The notes beneath the pieces were generated by a model. That model was not told where the DNA came from and did no database searches. It saw only the letters and a program-made list of their open reading frames with translations. Positions 53,627 through 64,000 of a DNA stretch of 64,000 nucleotides are shown one piece after another. The DNA is taken from assembly GCA_032622095.1 (NCBI GenBank), contig CP136068.1, positions 119,027,509 to 119,091,508 on the forward strand, written 5' to 3'. Within the stretch, counting starts at the first letter, position 1; each line of letters starts with the position of its first letter. Both the position numbers and the translations under genes were made by a program. The DNA comes from Siphonodentalium dalli (lineage: Eukaryota > Mollusca > Scaphopoda > Gadilida > Siphonodentaliidae).

Positions 53627-54375
53627 TAATATTTCCGGTAACCCACCTACCCCTAATTCAGACCTCTGCCCCTACCAATTTCAGTATACCACCCCCCCTG
53701 AAAAATAAAATAATGTACTAATCACAAAGCTATACTAGTACTTTCTTATCTCATAATTTTATCTCTGTTAAATTAAGTGCCAAATTCAACATATTTCTTT
53801 CACTTTTTACATCTTATACACCCTGATATACATAATAGACCACATATTTTCTATTATATTTGTTGAGCTTGAAATAGTTTTTAGATCCCGTTATTTTTGG
53901 ATTAAACCTGGTTAAATTTTAATGTATAAATTAATGGGCTATAGGTTCTATAGTAACCAATTAGGCCAAAACAAATATACCCGTGTTTCTGGTGACATGC
54001 AAGAAAAAAAAATAGGGGTGGGGGTAGCTTTTCATTTTATTTTTTTTAATTTGCTCAAAATAAATATGAATACCCCCCAGACTGCTTATCCTTGTTTTTA
54101 ATGTACTATACAATAATAAAACTAAGTACGTAATATTAGAATATAGTGTAATTTATTGTTTTATTGAATAAAACATGAAAAATAGGATTGATTCGGCTGT
54201 GACCTAATTGAAGTGTGGTATAATTTGCGCTTCACGCGATGTGTCTGTTTTACATGGAAATGAATCGGATAACATGGAAAATAAAATCGGATGCGTACTA
54301 ATTTTGCAAAATCAATAAAATGAAAATGGTCGGCAGTGCTGGAATAGGGGTGGGCGGGGTCTCTAGAAACACAGG
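53627..54375. mobile_element. Possible degenerate TIR element
   Basis: CCGGTAACCCACCTACCCCT at the left and AATAGGGGTGGGCGGGGTCT at the right are approximate inverses, with another AATAGGGGTGGGGG at 54012. Similar in style to the ends of 40389-42075 but not provable by eye. Confidence 0.35.
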
Positions 54376-54379
54376 TCTT

Positions 54380-55238
54380 TATTATTTTGGCCTTGTTAAA
54401 AAATCAAATATCTGCTAAATATGAACCCATTGTGGGCTTATCCCAGTTGTGTCCTGGCAGGCTGGCCATCTGGAAAGAAACAAGCGAACTACAAAATAAC
54501 TATCCTTTCCAATAAATGTCCATACAGTGTTATAGTCTTGTATTAGAAATGATTGGCAGTTGACCAATTACCAAACATGATTTAGTGTAACACAGACAGG
54601 CTACATGTATGATGTATGTAAATAATTATATACATATATTTGTTGAATAATGGTCTGGAAACAATGTTGCCCAATATAAATAATAATATAGATGACAGTA
54701 AATTGAGTGAATTAGATGCAGAATTGTCTATAATTTATTTGATGGCTAATCAAAATAAATTAGTGTCCATGCACCTTGGTTGTAAGGATATTATATCTTT
54801 ATATATGAAATGGCAATATTGTTGCAAAAACCAATGCTGTTACAAAATTGCCAAGGTGAAATCAGTTTTGCCAAGTCCGATTTCTTCCAGCTAGGCAAAC
54901 ATATTGCCCATACTGACATAGACATCTTTTTCTCAATTCCCAGGGCTGCATATTAACGAGGTTTGCCAGAACTGATACTGATAGATTGAACGACAATTTT
55001 GACGAGTCATTGGGTGCGATAATATAAATAATTAGATAATAATATATATTTTTGTTTTCAAATAATTTTTATTGAATCTAAATCTGAAACTGAAACTAAA
55101 TTGTTATTTTGCATCTGTATCTTAACGTCCAAGTCAGGTGGCCAGTAATTTTGCACTGTTTTATGAACATTTGTCACTTGTAACTTTTGACTTGAACTTG
55201 AAGTTTTGTGAGGCAGAGGTTGAGCAACTTGAGCCTCG
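54380..55238. other. Unassigned interval
   Basis: An 84-codon plus-strand ORF (54640-54894) is Asn/Ile-rich and has no recognised motif. Otherwise nothing. Confidence 0.35.
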
Positions 55239-55344
55239 TTGAAGCTGGTTAGTCCATTGTCGGCGTTGAATATACTAGAAGAAATGTTTTCTTGGTCCCT
55301 GTTCAGCTATCACACTCACAAACTGACACAGCCACAGTCCCACA

Positions 55345-55575
55345 ATGGCCAGATCTGTAAAAGCAGATTTGGTGCCAAATGTCAAACTTGGCCCAAAACG
55401 GGCAAAAGGCAAAAGCCTTGAAGTTGAAGTTGAAAGGGCAAAACCGGCGAAGACAAAATACCGCCAATTCACTTGCTATTTTCCGGCGATTCATTTTTTA
55501 TTTCTCATATCGGAACGGATTAAAACAGTCAACAGTTGGTTCGTCCTACATCAAGCACAATCAAGCTGCGAATAA
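55345..55575 (+). CDS. Small basic hypothetical ORF near the right end of the 6.5-kb element
   Basis: 76 codons, ATG in good context (CACAATGGCC). The first 45 residues are Lys/Arg-rich (MARSVKADLVPNVKLGPKRA) followed by a hydrophobic segment (YFPAIHFLFLISE). Homology unknown. It lies about 160 bp from the TIR of the 49253-55738 element and could be an element gene, a captured exon or chance. Confidence 0.25.
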   Translation: MARSVKADLVPNVKLGPKRAKGKSLEVEVERAKPAKTKYRQFTCYFPAIHFLFLISERIKTVNSWFVLHQAQSSCE

Positions 55576-55989
55576 TATACAAAACAAGCAATTATAGAAT
55601 GAGAAAACGTCGAAAAGAACACAAATCTGAACTTTTAAAACCGGAAGTTACAAAGCAAGGGGCGATAATTACAGCGAGCCGAAAAAGTTGACCGAAATTC
55701 TCGGACGGATTCTACTGTATGGCCAAATACGTCTACCCATTGGCTGGGGTCTCCATTATTGTTACTCACCGTTCGCTTAATGTTCGGCAAGTATTCTATA
55801 AATTAGTCAGAACACTGAGGCACTACTGTTCCACTGCAATATTAAGTACCTAATATATGCTGGAACATTAGTGCTAGTGTTCCCAGGGCAGCCTAATATT
55901 CGGTATTTAAAGTGTAACTTCCCACACTGGCCAGTACGGCAGTAGATACTGCATGAAACCGGCGGTACATTTTTCCTGCATGCACTAGG

Positions 55990-56100
55990 CATTTTGTAAC
56001 ACCGTTACAAATGTTACAAGTGTTACGAAATGCATATTCTTGGCATCTAGCTTACTTCATATGATCTCTGAGATACCAGAGATACTAAAGTTACAAAGTT
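55990..56100. repeat. TTACAA-rich fragment related to the 57.8-61.8 kb satellite
   Basis: ACCGTTACAAATGTTACAAG and CTGAGATACCAGAGATACTA resemble the core of the satellite; an isolated outlying piece 1.7 kb before the array. Confidence 0.6.
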
Positions 56101-56103
56101 ACA

Positions 56104-56559
56104 AATTTGCCAATGGCATAAATAATTCACATTTGGCAAAAAATATTTTCATTTGGCAAAAGTTTTGGCAAGTCACTTTTTAATTCCTCAAGAAAGTTGA
56201 AAAATATTGGTCAATCATTTTATATTAGTTGTGTTTTATAAGGTGTAGAAAAAGTCAACACCTCTATTAAGATACAGTTAATCTCATAGCATTAGTACCG
56301 ATGGTTGGAGGGATTACTAGTATTTAGTGTGGTGCGTATTGATATATGATACACCACAATAGAGATGCGAGTATAACTAATTGTTAACTAACTGCTTTTA
56401 TATCGATATCAAAAGTCGTTCAAACCACTAGTGCGTAAAATAAGACCTAAGGTTGCAGAAAATGATACTGTCAGGGATAGCATTTGGCAAATGCTATAAT
56501 AATTTGGCAAAAAATATTTTCATTTGGCAAAAGTAAATTTTGGTCCAGCGCGAACCCTG
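56104..56559. mobile_element. hAT-type MITE, copy 3, left end truncated
   Basis: Matches 15355-15929 from AATTTGCCAATGGC to the right end CCAGCGCGAACCCTG. The terminal CAGGGTTC at the left is missing and replaced by TTACAA-rich sequence. Confidence 0.8.
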
Positions 56560-56689
56560 GTAACAAATGCCCTGAAGTAGTAGTTTACTTCCTATGAGCT
56601 TGGTGTTACTTTTAAATGGGTGCTGTTGACATTTATTAGAACATTAACATAAATGCAAAATTTAAATTGAAACATTTTAAAATGTTGGT

Positions 56690-57300
56690 ATGCAATAAGG
56701 ACACACATGGCAAAATTGGATGTCAAAATCTGGGTTGGCATACAAAAATGGATAATAGGCATTGTATATGAAAAATATATGGCAAAAATGGCAATATCAG
56801 AGCAAAAATTATCAATAATTTCAATTATCTTAAAAAATAGCAAAAATGGACATTTAATCAGGCAAAAATAATTTATGCAAGGTAAACAGAATCAATTACA
56901 TCAAAATTGGACAAAATATAGGATAATTAAACAATTGACAGCAAAATAGGACATAATATATCAAAATTTTGGCAAAAATGGACAAAAATGCAGCAAATTA
57001 TCAAAAATGGACAATATTCTCAAAAATTGGCAATTAATTATATAGCAAGTTATCCAGGTGAATCAATAATAGCAATATTATTATAATGGGCAATATCAAT
57101 GCAAAATTGGACAAAAATATGGATATTTATCAAAAATATACGAAAAATCTATCAAAAATGGAATTTAATGCAAAATATGGCAATAATTTGACATGGAATA
57201 TAAATTAATTGGCAATATTAGTTATCAATACATTTAATAGCAAAAATGGCATAAAAAACGGACAAATATTTATTTTGGACAAAAATGGCAAACAAAAATA
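56690..57300. repeat. Degenerate GGCAAAAATGGACAAAAAT minisatellite
   Basis: Some 600 bp in which (G)GCAAAAATGG, GGACAAAAAT and ATCAAAAATGG recur every 15-25 bp with irregular spacing. Strong strand asymmetry (A and G on the plus strand). Confidence 0.75.
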
Positions 57301-57329
57301 ATCATAAAAATTACATTTATATGGTTGTC

Positions 57330-57816
57330 ACTACCTTTAATCAACACCGCAGCCAACAATTCAGCTTGACGCTGTTTTTATCGTCTTACGAAGTTGAATC
57401 GCGCGCCACATGAGTTGACCAAAATGGCTACCCCGCCGTTCGTTTTGAAGCGAACACGCCATTTGTAGTAAAGTTGTAAATGGATATTATTGAACAAGGA
57501 ATGCACTTACATAAATTTAATATCACGAACATGTCAACATCATTTATAACGAATCATCATAAGTCAGTGTTAATATATCGAATTGAAGAGTTGCTATTAA
57601 GTTCAAGTTGTTCTTGTCGTGGATCGAGTGTTTCTGTCATCATCATCGGGGATCTCTGTGATGTTTCCCGGAATTGGCCGAATCATATACGTTGATTGGC
57701 TGTCCCACAGTTGTTTACTGGGGTCAAATGTGACGCACTTTGACCGCCTTCAGACCAGGTCAAACGGTGTTTATTTTATAGTCCACAACGTAAAATTACA
57801 ATACCCAAATTCACTA
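57330..57816. other. Less AT-rich gap before the satellite
   Basis: A 14-codon ORF MATPPFVLKRTRHL (57424) with a good start context, and overlapping unsupported ORFs (57480-57822). No family recognised. Confidence 0.3.
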
Positions 57817-58399
57817 CAGTAGCGACATGTTACATAACTTACAACGCGTTACAATTTAGTGTTACATTATTTCTGAGATACCAAAGAGACCGCTCATAGG
57901 CAGGTGTTACAAGTGTTACAAATGTTACAAATGATTTCAAGTCCCAGTAGAAAACCGCAGCCTATTTTATTTCTACCGTGTTCAGTGTAGCGACATGTTA
58001 CAACGCGTTACAAGTGTTACATTATTTCTGAGATACCAAAGAGACCGCTCGTAGACAGGTGTTACAAGTGTTACAAATGATTTAAAATCCCAGTAGAAAA
58101 CCGCAGCCAATTTTATTTCTACCGTGTTCAGTGTGGCGACATGTTACCCAAGGTATGGATTTCCCATTCTTGTCGTTTACGCCTCAGAGGCCAAAATGTC
58201 GATTTTTTTACCCCCATCGGGCGATGTTTCTCTTCCCCAACGTTTCGCCTGTTGGGTTACAACGCGTTACAAGTGTTACATTATTTCTGAGATACCAAAG
58301 AGACCGCTCGTAGACGGGTTTTACAAATGTTACAAATGATTTAAAGTCCCAGTAGAAAACCGCAGCCTATTTTATTTCTACCGTGTTCAGTGTAGCGAC

Positions 58400-59717
58400 T
58401 AGTCCAAGTCTTCTCGTACTAAAACTAGCTAAGATTTTGGGATGGAGAGATGCTAGTGTTTAGTCCGAGAACGCGCGCATAGCCTTCTTATGACACTAGT
58501 TAAGCGTTAATGACCCGCTCAAATAAAACCACAATTATATGAAATAAAATATCACAATTGCGACAATAAAAGATATTTTCCGCAGAAGACATGCTATTTG
58601 ATCTGAACCCCACATCAGTTGTGAATTGAAAGCGGTAATTTAATGCGAAAAGAGACATTTACTGCAATGTTTACAAATTTTTAAAAGTATGCGAACTCAG
58701 TTGACCTCGCGAACTGTGTTCGGCATTTTCCGTTGAAAATATTCCGTAGATTTTCGACTGACAACGCAAATTACGATGAATTCTCCATTGTAATCGTAAT
58801 TATGTGTGTCAATAAATAAAAAATAAATAGATTAATTAAACATTGAAGATATAAATGTAATACATTAAATAAATTACGGGGAATTACAACCCTCTCAAAG
58901 TTTAAAACAGTGTAAACACAACGAACATTAGAATAAATAATATGGTGCTACATTTCCCACATTTGGTGAACTTCAGCGAAATTAAGATATATACTAAGCG
59001 AACAGAGCAATATACTGCTCTTGTTAAGCACACAAAAAATCAAACAAAATTTGTATAAATTTTTAACCTTAAGTTTGAAAAGTCCCACTAAAACGGAAGA
59101 ACTATATTTCGAAACTGTGTGATTCGGTTCTCCGATTATTTTATCAACACAAAAGTCAAAATGCACATGGATGAAAATCACACGCATGGCAAGTCAGACA
59201 CAAGAGTTCTAATTTGCTCCAATTTTGACAAGTTGCTTACGAAAATTGTCAACAAAACTACCTTTCTGATCCTCCATTATGTCATTAAGTTTTTAGTGCG
59301 GGAATTGTTCTCAAAGCACATTGGAAACTGGACTTTGCGGCGATCGGTTTTCACCATTTTGTTCGGAAAACCCCGCGCTATATATATAAACGGAAACTAG
59401 AATACTCAGAACAAACACCGGACAATGCCGAAGTTCTTCGGAACCTGAGTTCGGCTTTCAGTTAAGTAAACAAACAGAAAAAACAACGATGTTTGTGGCA
59501 ATCAAACGGAATATTCTATGTGTAATTTAACATTAAAGTATATAGCATCATGTATTGCTTTGTTAGGTAAATCGAGTAAAATACACCACAGATTCCCGCC
59601 ACAGATCCTGGGCGTAACTCGTGTCATAAGAAGGCTATGCGCGCTTTCTCGGACTAAACACTAGCATCTCTCCATCCCAAAATCTTAGCTAGTTTTAGTA
59701 CGAGAAGACTTGGACTA
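58400..59717. mobile_element. Mutator-like element (non-autonomous), 107-bp TIRs, 9-bp TSD
   Basis: TAGTCCAAGTCTTCTCGTAC ... CCTTCTTATGACAC at the left is the inverse of the right end with about three mismatches over 107 bp. TGTAGCGAC flanks both sides (58391-58399, 59718-59726), a perfect 9-bp duplication of satellite sequence. Long TIRs with 9-bp duplication are typical of MULEs. Interior is AT-rich; the 93-codon ORF at 59119-59400 lacks a MULE transposase motif. GCGCTATATATATAAACGG (about 59377) is TATA-like near the right TIR. Confidence 0.88.
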
Positions 59718-59963
59718 TGTAGCGACATGTTACAACGCGTTACAAGTGTTACATTATTTCTGAGATACCAAAGAGACCACTCGTAGACAGGTGTTACAAG
59801 TGTTACAAATGTTACAAAAGATTTAAAGTCCCAGTAGGAAACCGCAGCCTATTTTATTTCTACCGTGTTCAGTGTAGCGACATGTTACAACGCGTTACAA
59901 GTGTTACATTATGTCTGAGATACCAAAGAGATCGCTCGTAGACGGGTGTTACAAGTGTTACAA

Positions 59964-60841
59964 CAGGGTTTCCGCCAGGCCGGCTGGGGGTCCGTCGCCC
60001 GTACCCATTCCCCCTGCCGACCTTTGCCATGAAATCCCGCTCATACACAAATAAATGACGTTATTAAAAACTTATTCAGTCTTGTCTGTCTCGGCAGGCT
60101 ATATATGATATCTAGCCTTAATTATTCATCATTATTCCAAATTGTATAAAACAAGTGTATAGTTTGAGGCTTGAGGAAACACACAAATATCGTATCATTT
60201 ATAGTAATATAAAATGGCGACTTGGCTTATTGTCCGCCCGGGCTGGCTTAGATAATCATTCCGATGTGACGTCATCCAGTAGAAATTTGCAGACACGTGC
60301 AGTTACTAGTAACTGTGTCACAATAGAGATAATCAAAGCTATTATACCACAGTCATTGAATATCATGCACGTGTCCACAATTATTAGTCAGGTCAAGGAC
60401 GCCCAATGTTTTGCTGCTCTTTTGCAGTTGAATTATCAGATACTAATACATATAATTTGATATAAATGTGTGAGACAGGGAATGAAATAAAGACACACAG
60501 ACACAGTGAGAATGGGTTTGTTTATTTCTTTTTTTTATATCGGATTTATTATCTTTTTAGATTTAGTTTGCGCCGGCATTTTGTCTTGTTGCTTACCTGT
60601 GATCGCCGTCTGTTTCTCAAAATCCTGATGAAAATTGCCCCTCATGACATACCGATCCATAAGTCGCAGGAAGTTTTTAATAAGGGAAATTAGGTTAGAA
60701 AGTTGCGACTTATATATACACCGGCCGGTATGGTAAATGGCGAAAATTACAGATAAATGGGTCTTCATATATTTAATTATTTACTGGTTTCCCCCCATAG
60801 CAGCTACCGGACCCATTCCCCCGACCCCTAGCGAAACCCTG
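59964..60841. mobile_element. 878-bp TIR element (CAGGGTTTC) with GTTACAA TSD
   Basis: Left CAGGGTTTCCGCCAGGCCGG, right the inverse ...CCCCTAGCGAAACCCTG, with an inner shared ACCCATTCCCCC block. GTTACAA lies on both sides (59957-59963, 60842-60848); because the host satellite repeats this word, the duplication could be 7 or 8 bp. CAGGG ends suggest hAT. The 101-codon ORF at 60155-60460 has no recognised domain. Confidence 0.75.
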
Positions 60842-61762
60842 GTTACAAGTGTTACAAATGTTACAAATGATTTAAAGTCCCAGTAGAAAACCGCAGCCTA
60901 TTTTATTTCTACCGTGTTCAGTGTAGCGACATGTTACAACGCGTTACAAGTGTTACATTATTTCTGAGATACCAAAGAGACCGCTCGTAGAGAGGTGTTA
61001 CAAGTGTTACAAATGATTTAAAGTCCCAGTAGAAAACCGCAGCCTTTTTATTTCTACCGTGTTCAGTGTAGCGACATGTTACAACACGTTACAAGTGTTA
61101 CATTATTTCTGAGATACCAAAGAGACCGCTCGTAGACAGGTGTTACAAGTGTTACAAATGATTTAAAGTCCCAGTAGAAAACCGCAGCCTATTTTATTTC
61201 TACCGTGTTCAGTGTAGCGACATGTTACCCAAGGTATGGATTTCCCATTCTCGTCGTTTACGCCTCAGAGGCCAAAATGTCGATTTTTTTACCCCCATCG
61301 GGCGATGTTTCTCTTCCCCAACGTTTCGCCTGTTGGGTTACAACGCGTTACAAGTGTTACATTATTTCTGAGATACCAAAGAGACCGCTCGTAGACGGGT
61401 GTTACAAATGTTACAAATGATTTAAAGTCCCAGTAGAAAACCGCAGCCTATTTTATTTCTACCGTGTTCAGTGTAGCGACATGTTACAACGCGTTACAAG
61501 CGTTACATTATTTCTGAGATACCAAAGAGACCGCTCATAGACAGGTGTTACAAGTGTTACAAATGTTACAAATGATTTAAAGTCCCAGTAGAAAACCGCA
61601 GCCTATTTTATTTCTACCGTGTTCAGTGTAGCGACATGTTACAACGCGTTACAAGTGTTACTTTATTTCTGAGATACCAAAGAGACCGCTCGTAGACGGG
61701 TGTTACAAGTGTTACAAATGTTACAAATGATTTAAAGTCCCAGTAGAAATTTTAAACCGCAG

Positions 61763-62700
61763 TGACGAATGGTGGTCTGGTGCATGTATAATAAACCATT
61801 TCTCATTTCTGACAGTATACCATTCCATGCATAAGGTTACTAGTATATGGTCACACTGAATCAATTGAATGTATCCTTTATCTTTAGTTGGACACTGGTT
61901 TTGGATGCAGGATTTACCCTTCACAGCCACTAATTAAAGTACTGCAGCCTTTGAAATTGACATTTTCTTCTATATGCATTGGTTTAGAATTGCATGAGAT
62001 TCTATATTGGCTTCAGGCATTGCCTTTTTTTGCAGACACCCCCTGCCTGCACCATTATTTAATATTGAGGACATTTGACACAGAATAGCTGGCTGTAAGA
62101 TAATATAATGTCCAAAGCTTCATAAACTAGATCAAGGTGATGAATATTTTTTATCAAAATTAGGGGGGGGGGGGTGACACCCCAATCCCCCTGTCACCAA
62201 GTCCCTGCCAACATTTAAAAAAAGTGTTATTAAAATGGTGCAGTGAGGTGGTGGCTTTGTGCATTTTGCATACCTCATATAAATTGCCCTAATCCCAGGT
62301 ACTACTTGGGGAGGGTGTGACCCTCTCCCTATATAATACCTCTTCGGCCATTAAAATAATATATCTGTGTTCTCACTTCTCAGGCAATTAGATTTCAATA
62401 TTTATATCAGAAAGACTGTTTATTGTTATTTTTCCTCAAAATCTGGAAAACAAACTCCAAAAATAGTTTTTTCTTTGTTCAATCCAATATTTTTAACAGA
62501 AAATATTTTTAGAAATGTTTGACTAAGATTTTTAAAAGAGAATTTCACTGACGAGGGATTGTGCTTAAGTGAAATTCAAAACTTTTAAATTATCGCTCCT
62601 TCTGCCAGGTAGATACATAGAAATTACATTTTTAGTCGATAATAAGATGTATGTGAGTTCTTGAGGAAAAACATGAAAGTGGAAAAGTAGCATTCAGAAA
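61763..62700. other. Unassigned, with a poly-G run
   Basis: A G run at 62163-62173 and CACCCCAATCCCCCTGTCAC following. No exon recognised. Confidence 0.4.
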
Positions 62701-62744
62701 ATCTGGGAAATGTTCATATATTGGCTCTATCCGTGTGTCCGTCA

Positions 62745-62826
62745 ACAATTTCCTTTGGCGCGGTCTAATATTTATGAAATTTGTCATGAATGTTGACATT
62801 GACATGTAGATGGGAACGAGTCATTT
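62745..62826 (-). repeat. Fragment of the ATCTACATGTC dispersed repeat, inverted
   Basis: ATGAAATTTGTCATGAATGT and TTGACATGTAGATGGGAACG are the inverse of phrases in the units of 39480-40375. Confidence 0.7.
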
Positions 62827-62827
62827 T

Positions 62828-62920
62828 TAGAGCTGAAACGGTTGACCCATTCTTCTAACCGGTTAACCATCGGGGTTAACCGGATTTCAACCGGTTAACC
62901 GCTAAATTTCTAGCGGACTT
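62828..62920. repeat. GGTTAACC-rich end, possible hAT terminus
   Basis: TAGAGCTGAAACGGTTGACC followed by repeated AACCGGTTAACC. The TAGAGCTG(A/C)AACG start resembles the ends of some animal hAT elements; no partner end found. Confidence 0.3.
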
Positions 62921-64000
62921 CTCTCACACTAATTATGTCGACATTATGCCATGCTCCAGGGACAAACCTAGGTGAGAAGTAGTAGCTGAAATAAAGACCT
63001 TATTCACGGCATTTAACGATATTCAAAAACACGCATTCACTGTTCTTTTGCTGGCTCTCGTGAGTCGTGATGGGGAATGAGCAAGTGAAATTTGTGAATG
63101 GCAGGGGAGATCGCTTATTTGCCGTGATCAGCATATGTTTGGGCATTTGTAAAACGAGTAAAATAGTATGGGTATTGGTAAAACGAGTAACAAAACTATA
63201 TATTAAAGATCTGTAATATATCATTATCATCATTGGTATATCCTCCAATGCATTATATATAAAGACAAGAAAGTAATAACTAGAGAACAAAAAGGAAGGT
63301 CAGTTAGGTCAGACTCGCAGTCCTATTCAGTATTCGAGCTATTCGTCGGTATCGTGATAGCGGACACTAGTGTTGGGAGGTTATATAATTTACGTTTCGG
63401 TTTCGGTTTCGGTTTTAACTTTTAGTATGCAATCACTTAACATATAGCAATTACTGCCAAATTGAGTGTTAATTAGTCCCACAGGCACAACCAGTTACAG
63501 AGTAGCATGGAGCATCAATTAAATTTCCTTGATAAAAGGGAAGATTATTGAAGAAGTTTTGGGTTGCTTCAACTACGATGTCTGTTTGGTCACTCAATTG
63601 AATTGATCATATTAAATCACAACAGGGAGGAAGAACGGGAAGAGTGAAGACATTGTGCAGCTGATCTCAATCTTCAAACTTTGTCGACTTACATAGTTTT
63701 TATAAACCCCACTGTAAAACAGTTTTATATATAGTATGTCGTGGTGTGATTCCAATTTGAATCCATGTTGCTTCGTGCAGTATTAACTATTAAGTTACGA
63801 AAGCACGCATTGCCACACAACGCCACTTTTACGTTGTCACTTCCTTGGGTACATTCAGACTTGATACACAGTGACTGCACACGTGCTTTTGTCGGAAGAA
63901 AACTTCAAAGGGTCGGAATTGATTGAAGGTCGCCGACACTTCCAGACAGTTCGAGAATTGCTACTAAGTATCTGATATTACTGCGTGTACCAATTAATGC
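62921..64000. other. Right end of window, nothing assigned
   Basis: A GTTTCGGTTTCGGTTTCGGT run at 63390-63414. The 96-codon minus-strand ORF (63000-63290) has no recognisable features. Confidence 0.4.

Larger units (their letters stand above)
49253..55738. mobile_element. 6.5-kb TIR element with ATTGGCT target duplication
   Basis: GGGTAGACGTATTTGGCCAT at the left edge is the exact inverse of the right edge, and the match continues for about 60 bp (to TTTCGGTCAA..TTTTTCGG). Both edges are flanked by ATTGGCT (49246-49252, 55739-55745), a 7-bp duplication. Interior: palindrome island (49795-51585), a piggyBac-like MITE, several repeat arrays and a basic ORF near the right end; no transposase recognised. 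The 7-bp duplication and terminal GGGTAGACG do not let me name a superfamily with confidence. Confidence 0.75.
57817..61762 (+). repeat. Satellite array, unit about 146 bp, with higher-order structure
   Basis: Unit: AGCGACATGTTACAACGCGT, ACAAGTGTTACATTATTTCT, GAGATACCAAAGAGACCGCT, CGTAGACAGGTGTTACAAGT, AAGTCCCAGTAGAAAACCGC, TATTTCTACCGTGTTCAGTG. Unit starts at 57989, 58135, 58394/59721, 59876, 60925, 61070, 61216, 61475 and 61630 give spacings of 146, 259, 155, 145, 146, 259 and 155 once insertions are removed. The 259-bp units carry a 113-bp insert (CCAAGGTATGGATTTCCCAT ... CGCCTGTTGGG). The 71-codon ORFs at 58124 and 61205 are just this insert. Confidence 0.92.

Noticed and set aside
58124-61420. 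Two almost identical 71-codon ORFs (58124-58339, 61205-61420) as a duplicated gene
   Set aside because: Both are the satellite's 113-bp insert plus flanking monomer; identity follows from the higher-order repeat.
63390-63414. TTTCGG run as telomeric sequence
   Set aside because: Only four or five units, and the motif is not the TTAGGG expected for a mollusc.
1-64000. tRNA genes
   Set aside because: No cloverleaf with paired A and B boxes was found; isolated GGTTCAA-like words lack the rest.

Overview
This is a repeat-dense, AT-rich animal nuclear contig, most likely from a bivalve mollusc. The organism call is an inference from three things. The one clear gene is intron-rich and uses canonical GT-AG introns. 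The intergenic and intronic DNA carries dispersed repeats of the kind I associate with bivalves (units with 'ccatttgaacaaatctga' ending in 'caggtgagctaaaa', and 'aagatggctgctggcagcc' units). TACATGTA-type microsatellites are frequent. There is no prokaryotic gene organisation.

The only well supported host gene is on the minus strand: the 5' half of a secreted histidine acid phosphatase (acid phosphatase/ACPP-ACP2 type). Six coding exons (22598 down to 9653, 209 codons, all introns phase 0) carry a signal peptide, the RHGDR catalytic motif and the RSTDxDRT motif. Its remaining exons were not found between 1 and 9652 and probably lie left of the window. Almost everything in its introns is transposon-derived: TA-flanked mariner-like hairpin MITEs, TTAA-flanked piggyBac-like MITEs, a hAT MITE with one-mismatch 8-bp target duplications, two head-to-tail Helitrons, a three-copy family of double hairpins, and long tandem bivalve-type repeats.

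Region by region. 1-9650: fold-back elements, poly-C, a decayed unassigned segment (about 510-3700), and MITEs, including a hAT MITE nested in a piggyBac-like MITE. 9653-22680: the phosphatase gene. 22700-27950: repeats, including a 1.2-kb TAGCTAA-rich block. 27950-37135: a possible 9.2-kb unit bounded by inverted TTGGCCCAA-rich ends; it contains a pogo-like remnant with a Brinker-type HTH, a 21-bp minisatellite and duplicated blocks. 37140-42900: dispersed repeats and TIR elements. 43058-44973: a broken pogo/Tigger-type DDE transposase interrupted by a 371-bp miniature LTR retrotransposon (TRIM). The TRIM's 5' LTR contains a 5S rRNA-derived segment. 45654-48853: a large inverted repeat. 49253-55738: a 6.5-kb TIR element with a 7-bp target duplication, containing an island of palindromes built on ATTTGCGCTTAAGCGCAAAT. 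57817-61762: a roughly 146-bp satellite with higher-order structure, hit by a Mutator-like element (9-bp target duplication, 107-bp TIRs) and a second TIR element (7-bp target duplication). 61763-64000: no gene recognised.

The strongest unusual observation is the 5S-bearing TRIM at 44569-44939. Its architecture matches the plant Cassandra elements but sits in an animal genome. Second are the palindrome island at 49.8-51.6 kb and the sharing of one hairpin cassette by different TTAA-flanked MITE families.
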